Source: a virus
Virus record (IMG/VR): IMGVR_UViG_3300018080_000129
Coordinates: 39,501 to 103,500 of that record
Length of the DNA: 64,000 bases
Reading direction: 5' to 3' (one strand)
Made by a program: the position numbers and the translations under genes. Under the pieces are notes generated by a model, which searched no databases, was not told where the DNA came from, and was given only the letters and a program-made list of their open reading frames with translations. Every line of letters starts with the position of its first letter. The stretch's first letter is position 1. This document shows positions 42,801 to 50,794 of the stretch, piece after piece.

Positions 42801-42869
42801 GACCCTGACCTCGTAAGGCACATTCCAAGCTTTACCAATGAAATAAACTTTGATTCCCGCTGTAGGCAT
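39843..42869 (-). CDS. Four-domain GT2-type glycosyltransferase
   Basis: 1008 residues with four GT-A domains in a row: about 99-340 (VTVYTGSYN...ELDHDDM), 378-590 (SAVILDWN...LLLNSDTVV), 592-790 (VRVIALTYN...VMIDPDER), and 811-1005 (ISVVVPTYN...AYLDDDNEW). Each has the nucleotide-binding start and a metal-binding DXD-like motif. Such chained enzymes build a repeating glycan without intermediates leaving. An N-terminal 95 residues are unassigned. It starts just behind a hairpin that holds its Shine-Dalgarno site. Role in modifying virion or host surface is inferred. Confidence 0.8.
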   Translation of the reverse strand: MPTAGIKVYFIGKAWNVPYEVRVCNRIASLMSDVAQFVPDVIVSSDFIPGALNVADFELRKRWIHVKSGATDEEVINAVESCYASLLWAEHPNQKTNPLVTVYTGSYNTGDFLRDTYVSLKEQSYTNWEWSVVDDESTDGTWEKLMEIASEDHRVHPVRIKHSGKIGAVKDIATRLANGVYLVELDHDDMLTDNCLAEVRKAFDENPEVGFVYSNCASFFQDGKPHQFTDDFWKTRYRETVYRGKTYLECMNPDIYDRFGPNHFQQFGWFLTVGPNHLRAYRASELKRLGGYNRNLPIADDWDVYARFFLYSKCLHLDRMLYLYRFLDSWSNTTFTRNKSIQDHLALGRRNYEKEFIDFNTKRMNQSQKKSVTESFKKGISAVILDWNTEEHTQKCIDSLKKCYPDVEVVLVQNGKHFDCLKADKVIQLEMNIGFSAGVNRGVMETSNELLLLLNSDTVVEEGLLEKLEKELVENPYVGVVGPYSNEAKYPQGNIEKHVIRPTHDLETLSGFCMLMRKQSFEEIGGFDTRLTTFEDDDFCFKMRHYLGLKCRVIGGAWLYHEGHSSFKENQLDVFEVMKENKRKYREKRSHVRVIALTYNEKKALPEFIEQFKSITNDFCFLDNGSDDGTVEWLRQQNGNGLSVSVIVEEGKIESYSQRRNMALDIFRDDSVGWIVMIDPDERLDTNTLRHFWEMFQAPYDIYYAPLWSRNYDGSETEWVAKPFLFRSKPEIRWVFPVHEKLIGSHAQALIMNARNTHILELHSKERRHQKAREYGDKDAPLNHPDAKGFPVLNYEHRDDERIKKVYLGPLISVVVPTYNRKELLEKALASIEKQDYLAIDTVVVGDNCPTLESAERRFNLPKNHGAGGAVPRNYAIMLAAGQWIAYLDDDNEWQPNHLSSLMQIAQANDVEFVVSSMSVDGKPLIFEQPAFGKVDTSCLLHRKSLIQRFGWWKDRNEGGYCHDWEFVKRWLDAGVRWAVTHLPTVIYNAETSGQKEFLERMINEQHV

Positions 42870-42906
42870 AACAAAGGCACCTTTCCTCTCAGGTGCCTTA
42901 TTATAC
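42867..42906 (-). promoter_or_regulatory. Leader hairpin over the glycosyltransferase ribosome site
   Basis: Minus strand AAGGCACCT-GAGAGGAA-AGGTGCCTT (9 pairs) ends 4 nt before ATG 42869; the purine-rich SD-like GAGAGGAAAGG lies in its loop and 3' side. A TATAAT-like box lies just upstream (42901-42906) but no -35 box is clear. It may regulate translation or be a terminator remnant. Confidence 0.4.
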
Positions 42907-42938
42907 CCTGCTTGGCATGATTTTTTGGAAGAAATCTC

Positions 42939-43130
42939 TCAACGCATCATTCCATCAACGGTGCCCTTAACGGCTTTCAGCTTTCCTCCTTCAACTTTCC
43001 ACATAAAGCCAGCAGGAGGCGTAGGCACAACTGCTCCTGAAGGAAGCTTGATTGAAACTGCAATTACATTGCCCTCAAAATTGCTAATCATGTCGATGTC
43101 GGCTTGTTCAGTCGGCACGAACTCAGTCAT
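42939..43130 (-). CDS. Small unknown protein after the membrane gene
   Basis: 63 residues, strand-rich, beginning MTEFVPTEQADIDMISNFEGN and ending KGTVDGMMR. It overlaps the membrane-protein gene by eight bases (start at 43130). Short coding length lowers certainty, but the tight overlap and start favour a real gene. No motif. Confidence 0.5.
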   Translation of the reverse strand: MTEFVPTEQADIDMISNFEGNVIAVSIKLPSGAVVPTPPAGFMWKVEGGKLKAVKGTVDGMMR

Positions 43131-43533
43131 TGTCCACCTTTGTTTCTTTCAGTTGACCCCAAAGAAAATGTCCGCAAACCACTCCCACTAACAAAGGGAC
43201 AACGGGATGCGTTTCCAGCCAAGCCCTGAAGATATTTTCGCCTGTCTTCAAGACCGTTACAATATCCCACACGAGCCAACACGCAGTAACAGCAAGGAGG
43301 ATTGGAATTGTCAGCCATCGCGAAGATTTCTTTTCCAATGTCCAAAAGATATGACCCATCAAACCACCAGCAGCAAATGGAACAACACAGAAACGCCCTG
43401 CCCATGAAAGCACTATTTCACTTATTGTGTCTCCAGAAGCATCATTAACAGCCACTACAATATCCCAAGCGATAAGACCAAACAGAAATGCCAGAAAGAT
43501 GTATGCAGTGAGCTTTCTTTTTCCTTCAGCCAT
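43123..43533 (-). CDS. Multi-pass membrane protein, holin-like
   Basis: 136 residues with four hydrophobic segments near 9-27 (AYIFLAFLFGLIAWDIVVAV), 43-65 (AGRFCVVPFAAGGLMGHIFW), 73-93 (WLTIPILLAVTACWLVWDIV) and 108-127 (HPVVPLLVGVVCGHFLW). Ends in a charged tail. It lies in the fibre region, where phages often keep lysis genes; holin is a fair but unproven guess. It is coupled to the fibre gene by a shared base at TGATG. Confidence 0.55.
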   Translation of the reverse strand: MAEGKRKLTAYIFLAFLFGLIAWDIVVAVNDASGDTISEIVLSWAGRFCVVPFAAGGLMGHIFWTLEKKSSRWLTIPILLAVTACWLVWDIVTVLKTGENIFRAWLETHPVVPLLVGVVCGHFLWGQLKETKVDND

Positions 43534-44294
43534 CAGTAGTAATACTCCATAATTACACCTATCTCTTTCCCCTCGCCGCTATTGTTGTTCTTGTACTTCA
43601 CCTGCAAAATCGTATTTGCGGGCCAATAGAATCCTTTGATGGCATTTTCCCCCAACTCAATGATACTATTGTTCACGATTTTGATGAGATGCACAAAGCA
43701 TACCGTCATTTGGACATACGTTGGACTGCTTGCCGAAAACGAATGTGTTGTGGCTGTTTGAACTGTGATTTTGTTTGTGTCAGCATCTACATCCAATACC
43801 ATGCCGCAATTATCCTGATTCACGCCGTCATAGAGTTTAACTTCAGCACCAGTGAAGATGTTATTGATGACAGTTTCCGAAACGCTTATCTCCGTCTCCT
43901 CCGCTGTAACGTCGGAAGTAATGATTCCAATAATCGTGTCCGGCGACATGTGGCAGGACATTTCGTCACCCACACAAGCGTCCTGTAAATACACAGTTCC
44001 TTTTTTGACAGTTACATCCTTTGGCATACTAAAGTTGAATATTTGCCAATCCGCGCCCGTCGTTGGAGTAATGAGAAACTGCTTAGCCTGATACCGTTCC
44101 CCTGTTGGATTGTTTTCTTCAATCACGTTTGCCTTGACAATCTCCTCATCAACATAATCAATGATAGTGACTGAATCAAGGTCGATTTCGTGCTCTGTAT
44201 TATGATAACACGCCGTTGGAGCAATTGTTCCCCAACCCGTGACATTCGTCTCTTCGGTGTAGCAGTAAAGCCGGTATTCGTTGACTCGTGTCAT
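43533..44294 (-). CDS. Fibre-associated protein with CYxHxxEH-type start
   Basis: 253 residues. The N-terminus (YRLYCYTEE, PTACYHNTEHEIDLDSVTIID) matches the opening module of the neighbouring gene (44482-44967: YRIYCETE, PTECPVNPAHEVD), so both share a conserved 50-residue entry domain. The rest is strand-rich and aromatic, ending EIGVIMEYYY. Probably a virion-surface or fibre protein with repeating beta structure. No signal peptide. Confidence 0.6.
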   Translation of the reverse strand: MTRVNEYRLYCYTEETNVTGWGTIAPTACYHNTEHEIDLDSVTIIDYVDEEIVKANVIEENNPTGERYQAKQFLITPTTGADWQIFNFSMPKDVTVKKGTVYLQDACVGDEMSCHMSPDTIIGIITSDVTAEETEISVSETVINNIFTGAEVKLYDGVNQDNCGMVLDVDADTNKITVQTATTHSFSASSPTYVQMTVCFVHLIKIVNNSIIELGENAIKGFYWPANTILQVKYKNNNSGEGKEIGVIMEYYY

Positions 44295-44306
44295 CTCTCT
44301 ATTTCC

Positions 44307-44519
44307 TTATGCAAATCCTATAAGAATATCGGTGACATAAGCGGTCTGACCTTCCTGCGCAACCGCCATTTGAACCTCAAGAATCGCTTCCGAGGCAGGC
44401 CAATTGCTTGTCGTTCCATCTGTGTAAATACCCTGAGAAGTAATGTTTGTCTTCGAGGCTATCGTATTGTTGTTTGTCACGTCACGAATACGAATTGCCA
44501 TCGCCCTGACTCGGCCCAC
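44307..44519 (-). pseudogene. Frame-shifted C-terminal half of a fibre-domain gene
   Basis: 70 codons, open from inside the upstream frame to a TAA stop. It reads MAIRIRDVTNNNTIAS and ILEVQMAVAQEGQ, which corresponds closely to the end of the collagen-like protein (TLRVYDVTNNNEIAS, IFEIQVMKDAGG). The upstream gene (44482-44967) covers the preceding part of the same domain in another frame. Either the gene is broken by a one-base shift, or a +1 programmed shift joins them. An independent start at the internal ATG is also possible but has a weak site. Confidence 0.6.
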
Positions 44520-44967
44520 AATGAAACTTCACTCCAATGGGCGTTCCTACTCTGTTTGTTCCACAAAAAACTATTGAGCGAATCACAGTGTATGTAGTGG
44601 CATCAGCGACCTTCGAATATTCCTTATCCAATGACCCGCATGGAATGTGAAGTGCTTGTTGAACCTGTAATACCCACCTTGCAGCACCCGACGCATTATC
44701 TGTGCAAATGAACTCCTTGTCATTACTTGTATTCAACCATCTTGAACCAACGCCATAACCGTCATTGATGTCATCATTTACAGTCGGGTCAGTCGTTGCT
44801 TCAAGATTGTCGAGGCATAATTCTTCGAGCACAACTTTGCTATTCGCATCAACTTCATGTGCTGGATTCACAGGACACTCGGTTGGTGGAGTATCGAGAA
44901 TCGTGTAGCCTTCTCGTTGACCAACTTCAGTCTCGCAATAGATTCGATATTTCTTTTTGCAAGCCAT
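44482..44967 (-). CDS. Fibre-associated protein, possibly frame-shifted
   Basis: 161 residues. Opens with the same module as the 43533 gene (YRIYCETEVGQREG, TPPTECPVNPAHEVD) and continues with a beta-rich region. The last 14 residues (GPSQGDGNSYS) leave the homologous frame: in the +1 frame the domain continues as RIRDVTNNN. The gene overlaps the shifted segment at 44482-44519. Functional only if the shift is programmed or if the truncated form is used. Confidence 0.55.
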   Translation of the reverse strand: MACKKKYRIYCETEVGQREGYTILDTPPTECPVNPAHEVDANSKVVLEELCLDNLEATTDPTVNDDINDGYGVGSRWLNTSNDKEFICTDNASGAARWVLQVQQALHIPCGSLDKEYSKVADATTYTVIRSIVFCGTNRVGTPIGVKFHCGPSQGDGNSYS

Positions 44968-44969
44968 GA

Positions 44970-47900
44970 TTAGAAGAACCTAAATGAATGGAGTCTTGCT
45001 TTTGAAGAACCACCAGCATCCTTCATCACCTGAATTTCAAAAATTGCTGCATCTGCTGGCAGGTTCGTCAACGTTGTGTCTTCATAAATTGCCATTACAT
45101 CTGATGTCCAAGAAATACTGGCAATCTCATTGTTATTTGTCACGTCATAAACTCGAAGCGTTACTGTTCCACTTGTTCCATTTCTTGAAGCAATAATGTT
45201 CATCGTAGTTGCTGTAACTTCGTTTGTCCCATTATACCAAAATTCTGCCGCTGCTTGCCATGTTGTAGAATTATACTCAACATAAGCTGTTGATGAAGTA
45301 TAGAACGACGTGCAAAACAAAGCACGTGAGTAAGACAAATCAGTGCCTTGATAACCCTGATTGCCTTGGTTGCCCTGCCAACCCTGATTACCTTGAAATC
45401 CTCTAAAACCTTGCCAACCTTGGAATCCTCTAAAACCTTGCCAACCCTGATTTCCTTGAGGGCCAACAATTCCTTGCCAACCTTGATTCCCCTGATAACC
45501 AATATCACCCTGCCAACCTTGCGCTCCCTGATTTCCAGTCTCACCTACTTCGCCTTGGAAACCTTGCCAACCTTGATTTCCTTGAGAACCCGTATCGCCT
45601 ATATTACCTTGCGGCCCTTGCCAGCCCTGATTACCCTGTACGCCATCAGAGCCTATGTCACCTTGTGGCCCCTGTACGCCATCGGCTCCCACGTCACCCT
45701 GCCAACCCTGATTTCCTTGGACACCAGTGTCACCGATGTCACCCTGATTTCCCTGATAACCAATGTCACCCTGATTTCCTTGAACGCCAGTATCACCAAT
45801 GTCACCTTGCGGCCCTTGTACTCCTATTTCTCCTTGTAAACCTTGCCAGCCTTGATTTCCTTGATTACCCTGAACACCATCAGAACCTATGTCACCCTGT
45901 GGCCCTTGAACACCGTCAACCCCAATGTCGCCTTGTGCGCCTTGATAACCAATATCTCCTTGATTACCTTGATTGCCTTGGACACCGATTTCGCCTACAT
46001 CTCCTTGGAATCCTTGGTCGCCTTGATAACCTATGTCACCCTGCCAACCCTGATTGCCTTGAACCCCCGTATTACCAGTGTCACCCTGAAGTCCTTGCCA
46101 ACCTTGTGGCCCCTGAACACCATCAACACCGATGTCACCTTGCCAACCCTGAACACCTTGTACGCCTGTTTCACCTACATCGCCCTGATTTCCTTGGCGT
46201 CCCTGATTCCCTTGCGTTCCATCAATACCTTGGTCGCCCTGCCAACCCTGATTACCCTGAAAACCAACATCTCCCTGATTTCCTTGGACACCAGTTTCGC
46301 CTATGTCACCTTGCGGCCCTTGAACGCCGTCAACACCAATGTCACCCTGTGGCCCTTGGACGCCAGTATCACCTATATCACCTTGTGGCCCTTGTGTGCC
46401 CGTGTCACCAGTGTCACCCTGAAGCCCTTGCCAACCCTGTGCGCCTTGCAAACCAGTATCGCCAACATTACCCTGATTGCCTTGCGCACCCTGAACACCT
46501 GTATCGCCAGTGTTTCCTACATTTCCTTGTGGGCCTTGAACACCCGTATCACCAGTATTTCCTACTTCACCTTGTGGGCCTTGTACTCCCTGAACACCAT
46601 CAGAACCAATATTGCCTTGCCAACCTTGACTGCCTTGATTTCCTTGTACGCCGTCAGAGCCGATGTCACCTTGTGGGCCTTGAACACCGTCAACACCGAT
46701 GTCTCCCTGCCAGCCCTGATTGCCTTGTACGCCGTCAGCACCAACGTCTCCTTGGAATCCTTGGTCGCCTTGATAACCTATATCACCTTGCCAACCCTGA
46801 TTTCCTTGAACACCCGTATCACCAGTATCACCCTGTAAACCTTGTGGGCCTTGGAAACCAATATCGCCCTGATTGCCTTGGACACCATCTTGTCCTACAT
46901 CACCCTGCCAACCTTGAACACCTTGGAAACCAGTATCGCCCACATCGCCCTGATTTCCCTGTACGCCTTGAACACCGTCAAGACCAATCGCACCTTGAAA
47001 TCCTTGACGACCTTGATTTCCTTGTGGGCCTATATCTCCTATGTCACCCTGATTGCCCTGAACACCGTCATTACCCTGCGGCCCCTGAACACCGTCAGCA
47101 CCGATGTCACCTTGGAATCCTTGTTCGCCTTGCCATCCTTGTGGGCCTTGCCATCCTTGCGGTGAGTAACCCTGTGGCCCCAAGTAACCCTGATTGCCCT
47201 GATAACCTTGAGAGCCAACATCACCCTGAAAACCTTGCGTTCCATCAATACCGGCAGGCCCTTGAGAACCCTGATTTCCCGTCCCTTCAATACCTTGTGG
47301 GCCTATGTCACCCTGCCAGCCCTGATTGCCTTGGACACCCGTATCACCAGTATCACCCTGTAAACCTTGTGGGCCTTGGAAACCAGTATCACCAACATCC
47401 CCCTGATTACCTTGGACACCCTGAATCCCTGTGTCCCCTACCGCACCTTGACTTCCTTGGCGTCCTTGATTTCCTTGAACTCCATCTTGTCCTACATCAC
47501 CCTGCCAACCTTGAACACCTTGTACGCCGTCAGCACCAATATTTCCTTGTGGCCCTTGAACTCCATCAGCACCAACATCACCCTGTGGCCCTTGAACACC
47601 GTCAATACCGATGTCTCCCTGTGGCCCTTGAACCCCGTCAATACCGATGTCACCTTGAGGCCCTTGAACTCCATCGGCACCGATGTCTCCCTGTGGCCCC
47701 TGAACACCGTCAATACCGATGTCTCCCTGTGGCCCCTGAACACCGTCAATACCGATGTCACCTTGATTTCCCTGTGCGCCCTGAACGCCAATTCCAATTG
47801 CGCCTTGCCAACCTTGCCAACCCTGATTACCCTGAACACCATCCTGTCCTACGTCTCCCTGCCAACCTTGAGCACCTTGAAGACCAGCAGAGCCTACATC

Positions 47901-50036
47901 GCCCTGATTTCCTTGGCGTCCCTGATTCCCTTGCGTTCCATCAATACCTTGGTCGCCCTGCCAACCTTGAACACCCTGTACGCCATCAGAGCCTATGTCA
48001 CCTTGTGGCCCCTGTACGCCATCGGCTCCCACGTCACCCTGTGGCCCTTGAACACCGTCAGAACCCGTGTTTCCTTGAAATCCTTGGTCGCCCTGCCAAC
48101 CTTGAACACCCTGTACGCCATCAGAGCCTATGTCACCTTGATTTCCTTGGAAACCAGTCTCTCCTTGCACACCCTGAACACCAGTATCGCCAATGCTACC
48201 TTGAAAACCTTGACGGCCTTGCGCACCTTGGTTTCCAGTAACACCTACAGCACCTTGATTACCTTGCGCCCCTTGTACGCCATCAAAGCCAATGTCACCT
48301 TGGAATCCTTGTGCCCCTTGTACGCCGTCAAAACCTATATCTCCCTGATTGCCTTGGTTGCCCTGAACACCATCAATGCCTTGGTCGCCCTGCCAGCCCT
48401 GTGCGCCCTGAACACCTGTTCCCTGATAGCCCTGTGCTCCTTGGAAACCAATATCACCCGCGACACCCTGATTTCCTTGAACACCATCGACGCCAATATC
48501 TCCCTGCCAACCTTGAACTCCTTGCGCTCCAGTATCGCCAATGGCTCCCTGATTACCCTGACGACCTTGAAAACCATCGGCACCATCTGCACCAATATCT
48601 CCCTGATTACCCTGATTTCCCTGAACACCATCGACACCAATGTCTCCTTGTGGGCCTTGAACACCATCAGAACCGATGTCTCCCTGTACGCCCTGAACAC
48701 CATCGGCTCCGATGTTTCCTTGTGGGCCTTGAACACCATCGGCTCCGATGTCTCCTTGTGGGCCTTGCCTTCCTTGCGCTCCTGTGTCACCCGCGTTACC
48801 CTGAAATCCCTGACGACCCTGATTGCCTTGAACTCCGTCGGCTCCGATATTCCCCTGCGGGCCTTGCCAACCTTGAGGAGAGTATCCTTGTGGCCCTAAG
48901 TAACCCTGATTGCCCTGATAACCTTGTGAACCAACATCGCCCTGAGCACCCTGCGTTCCATCAATACCGGCAGGCCCTTGAGAACCTTGCTGTCCTATGC
49001 CAACATTACCCTGATTTCCCTGTGGGCCAAGGTCGCCAACATCTCCTTGATTTCCCTGTACCCCATCATTACCTTGCGGGCCGACATCTCCAAGACCCTG
49101 CCAACCTTGAGCACCTTGAACTCCATCAACGCCTATATCTCCTTGCGGGCCTTGAACACCGTCAACACCGATGATTCCTTGATTGCCCTGCCAACCTTGA
49201 TTTCCTTGAGCACCTGTCTGCCCGACGTTTCCTTGGCTCCCCTGCCATCCCTGAACACCCGTGTCGCCAATGGCTCCCTGATTGCCTTGCCGTCCCTGAT
49301 TTCCCTGAACACCATCCGCTCCAGTGTTTCCTTGCGGGCCTTGAACGCCATCGACGCCAACCGGCCCCTGCCAACCCTGATTTCCCTGCGCTCCGAGAGT
49401 GCCCGCCCCATAATCGTACCAGATAACATCCAGAAAATGATTCCAATCGAGGTTTTTGAACATCCTCGATACAGCAACAAAAGCAAGGTCGATGTCGGCA
49501 GTCGAAGTGAAATTGTAAGCGGATTCAACACCGCCATTCCACGTGTACCAGCCTATCGTGTAAGTGCCAGCAGCGAAACTCAAACGACCGTAAACCGCAT
49601 TACCGCTGCCGTCGGTTATCGGGTCGCCGGAATCATGGTCTCGAATGAAAATACGATAAGCTCTGGTCGAGTCAACGATGACGCCTTCAACCGTCGAGGA
49701 ACCTTGACCATTGTTATGATTCGTGATGCCTTTAATCGCACCATCAAACACGGTCGTGCTGGTTCCCGCTCCTATCGTGACGTTCTCAAAAGCGGCTTGA
49801 TGCAACGCCTCCATCAGGAACTTGTCAGCCAGTTCCTTCATGGAAAGTTCGGCAGGGTCATACCAATCGGGTTCTCCAATGAGATTTTTCAGGAGTGTGC
49901 GCAAGACATTCAAGTCGCCTTCAATATTGACTTGGCCTTCCGCGACAGCCACAGTATGAACGGCTGCAATCGTGTCATCGTAAGTTGCCGAAGCCGCAAC
50001 CTGAATTGCCTGTCTGAGAATGCTCGTATCACCCAT
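44970..50036 (-). CDS. Giant collagen-like fibre protein
   Basis: 1688 residues. Three parts: an N-terminal 210-residue domain (GDTSILRQAIQVAASATYDD..., AGTYTIGWYTWNGG), about 1350 residues of Gly-X-Y repeats with Gln at most Y positions (GPQGDIGADGVQG, GNQGWQGDQG), and a C-terminal 120-residue beta domain ending ARLHSFRFF. Collagen-like stalks form trimeric triple helices in phage fibres. Proline is scarce and Gln very frequent in the repeats, unlike animal collagen. The repeats are only mildly diverged, suggesting recent expansion. It starts three bases after the previous gene. Confidence 0.9.
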   Translation of the reverse strand: MGDTSILRQAIQVAASATYDDTIAAVHTVAVAEGQVNIEGDLNVLRTLLKNLIGEPDWYDPAELSMKELADKFLMEALHQAAFENVTIGAGTSTTVFDGAIKGITNHNNGQGSSTVEGVIVDSTRAYRIFIRDHDSGDPITDGSGNAVYGRLSFAAGTYTIGWYTWNGGVESAYNFTSTADIDLAFVAVSRMFKNLDWNHFLDVIWYDYGAGTLGAQGNQGWQGPVGVDGVQGPQGNTGADGVQGNQGRQGNQGAIGDTGVQGWQGSQGNVGQTGAQGNQGWQGNQGIIGVDGVQGPQGDIGVDGVQGAQGWQGLGDVGPQGNDGVQGNQGDVGDLGPQGNQGNVGIGQQGSQGPAGIDGTQGAQGDVGSQGYQGNQGYLGPQGYSPQGWQGPQGNIGADGVQGNQGRQGFQGNAGDTGAQGRQGPQGDIGADGVQGPQGNIGADGVQGVQGDIGSDGVQGPQGDIGVDGVQGNQGNQGDIGADGADGFQGRQGNQGAIGDTGAQGVQGWQGDIGVDGVQGNQGVAGDIGFQGAQGYQGTGVQGAQGWQGDQGIDGVQGNQGNQGDIGFDGVQGAQGFQGDIGFDGVQGAQGNQGAVGVTGNQGAQGRQGFQGSIGDTGVQGVQGETGFQGNQGDIGSDGVQGVQGWQGDQGFQGNTGSDGVQGPQGDVGADGVQGPQGDIGSDGVQGVQGWQGDQGIDGTQGNQGRQGNQGDVGSAGLQGAQGWQGDVGQDGVQGNQGWQGWQGAIGIGVQGAQGNQGDIGIDGVQGPQGDIGIDGVQGPQGDIGADGVQGPQGDIGIDGVQGPQGDIGIDGVQGPQGDVGADGVQGPQGNIGADGVQGVQGWQGDVGQDGVQGNQGRQGSQGAVGDTGIQGVQGNQGDVGDTGFQGPQGLQGDTGDTGVQGNQGWQGDIGPQGIEGTGNQGSQGPAGIDGTQGFQGDVGSQGYQGNQGYLGPQGYSPQGWQGPQGWQGEQGFQGDIGADGVQGPQGNDGVQGNQGDIGDIGPQGNQGRQGFQGAIGLDGVQGVQGNQGDVGDTGFQGVQGWQGDVGQDGVQGNQGDIGFQGPQGLQGDTGDTGVQGNQGWQGDIGYQGDQGFQGDVGADGVQGNQGWQGDIGVDGVQGPQGDIGSDGVQGNQGSQGWQGNIGSDGVQGVQGPQGEVGNTGDTGVQGPQGNVGNTGDTGVQGAQGNQGNVGDTGLQGAQGWQGLQGDTGDTGTQGPQGDIGDTGVQGPQGDIGVDGVQGPQGDIGETGVQGNQGDVGFQGNQGWQGDQGIDGTQGNQGRQGNQGDVGETGVQGVQGWQGDIGVDGVQGPQGWQGLQGDTGNTGVQGNQGWQGDIGYQGDQGFQGDVGEIGVQGNQGNQGDIGYQGAQGDIGVDGVQGPQGDIGSDGVQGNQGNQGWQGLQGEIGVQGPQGDIGDTGVQGNQGDIGYQGNQGDIGDTGVQGNQGWQGDVGADGVQGPQGDIGSDGVQGNQGWQGPQGNIGDTGSQGNQGWQGFQGEVGETGNQGAQGWQGDIGYQGNQGWQGIVGPQGNQGWQGFRGFQGWQGFRGFQGNQGWQGNQGNQGYQGTDLSYSRALFCTSFYTSSTAYVEYNSTTWQAAAEFWYNGTNEVTATTMNIIASRNGTSGTVTLRVYDVTNNNEIASISWTSDVMAIYEDTTLTNLPADAAIFEIQVMKDAGGSSKARLHSFRFF
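45340..49410 (-). repeat. Collagen-like coding repeats (Gly-X-Gln)
   Basis: Roughly 4 kb of degenerate 9-18-nt repeats such as CCTTGTGGGCC and CAACCCTGATTACC on the plus strand, in frame with the collagen-like gene. They also create long, meaningless open frames on the plus strand, which should not be annotated as genes. Confidence 0.9.
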
Positions 50037-50039
50037 AGC

Positions 50040-50525
50040 TTATTTCTTCATATAGCCGCACATGACCCAATCACCAGGGCTTGTGTAAGCTTGCTTGAGT
50101 TCAAATGTCTGGTCGTCGAGAATGATAAACCCGTCGTCGTTGTCTTGAGAAAGTGTCAATCCGCGCAAAGCCACCGTCAACGAATCCACGTAGAACTTAT
50201 CGGGAGTCTGGAATCGTTTTCCGGCAATGATAGTCGTCAGTTCGCTCGGCCCAACCCAAACAAGATTGGCTCCAGTAAATCCACCCGGCATCGTATCACC
50301 GCTGACCGACTCAGGAATCGTCTCTTCCAACACACAAAAGCGAGTGAAGACTGTGCCGATTCTGAAATGATAGACTTTGCCGTTAATGATGACTCTATCC
50401 GTATTCTCGGCTTCGTAGATGATTGCTCCCTCGTAGAGCATGAAATTATCTTCATTCGGGTTAATCGCTTTTATCCGTATCGACTCACCGAGATAAAAGT
50501 CCTGAATCACTCGCCATTTTCTCAT
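50040..50525 (-). CDS. Fibre-region protein, first gene after the RNA operon
   Basis: 161 residues. Strand-rich with an early YLGESIRIKAINPNEDNF and a middle AENTDRVIINGKVYHFRIG. It precedes the collagen gene and likely encodes a fibre-attachment or base protein. It starts at ATG 50525 about 75 nt downstream of a promoter-like element. No known family. Confidence 0.6.
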   Translation of the reverse strand: MRKWRVIQDFYLGESIRIKAINPNEDNFMLYEGAIIYEAENTDRVIINGKVYHFRIGTVFTRFCVLEETIPESVSGDTMPGGFTGANLVWVGPSELTTIIAGKRFQTPDKFYVDSLTVALRGLTLSQDNDDGFIILDDQTFELKQAYTSPGDWVMCGYMKK

Positions 50526-50600
50526 AGTTTGGCCGCTCTTTTCCTTCCAAGAGTCTGCCGGTACGGAGACACAGTTTCCCTACACACTATCTCCTTACAA

Positions 50601-50629
50601 TATAAGGTGGAATATAAAAGAATTGTGAA
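50601..50629 (-). promoter_or_regulatory. Promoter-like element for the fibre operon
   Basis: Minus strand TTCACA (50624-50629), spacer ATTCTTTTATATTC..., CTTATA or, one base on, TTATAT near 50600-50606. Shares the 14-base spacer core with the elements at 1869 and 15318. It heads the fibre genes from 50525 to about 42.9 kb. Confidence 0.65.
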
Positions 50630-50694
50630 AATGGCAGACGGGGAATAGCAAAAATCCCCGTTGCCTAATTGGATGCCTATAGGCGTGTTAGAAC

Positions 50695-50721
50695 AAAAAA
50701 AATCAGGCCGAAGCCTGATTT
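50695..50721 (-). terminator. Terminator of the RNA operon
   Basis: Minus strand AAATCAGGC-TTCG-GCCTGATTT (9 pairs) with T-run. It ends the RNA operon after the second tRNA. A second palindrome ACGCCTATAGGCATCC lies just downstream. Confidence 0.9.
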
Positions 50722-50794
50722 AGTTTGGACGAGCAGCCCCAACCATTCGCTCACGTCCTCTCCCGACATTGAACATCGGGTCTTACCACGAAAC

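Noticed and set aside
45665-48899. Very long plus-strand open frames opposite the collagen-like gene
   Set aside because: They arise from the low-complexity repeats of the minus-strand gene, have no ribosome sites and give Leu/His/Pro- or Thr/Leu-rich nonsense.
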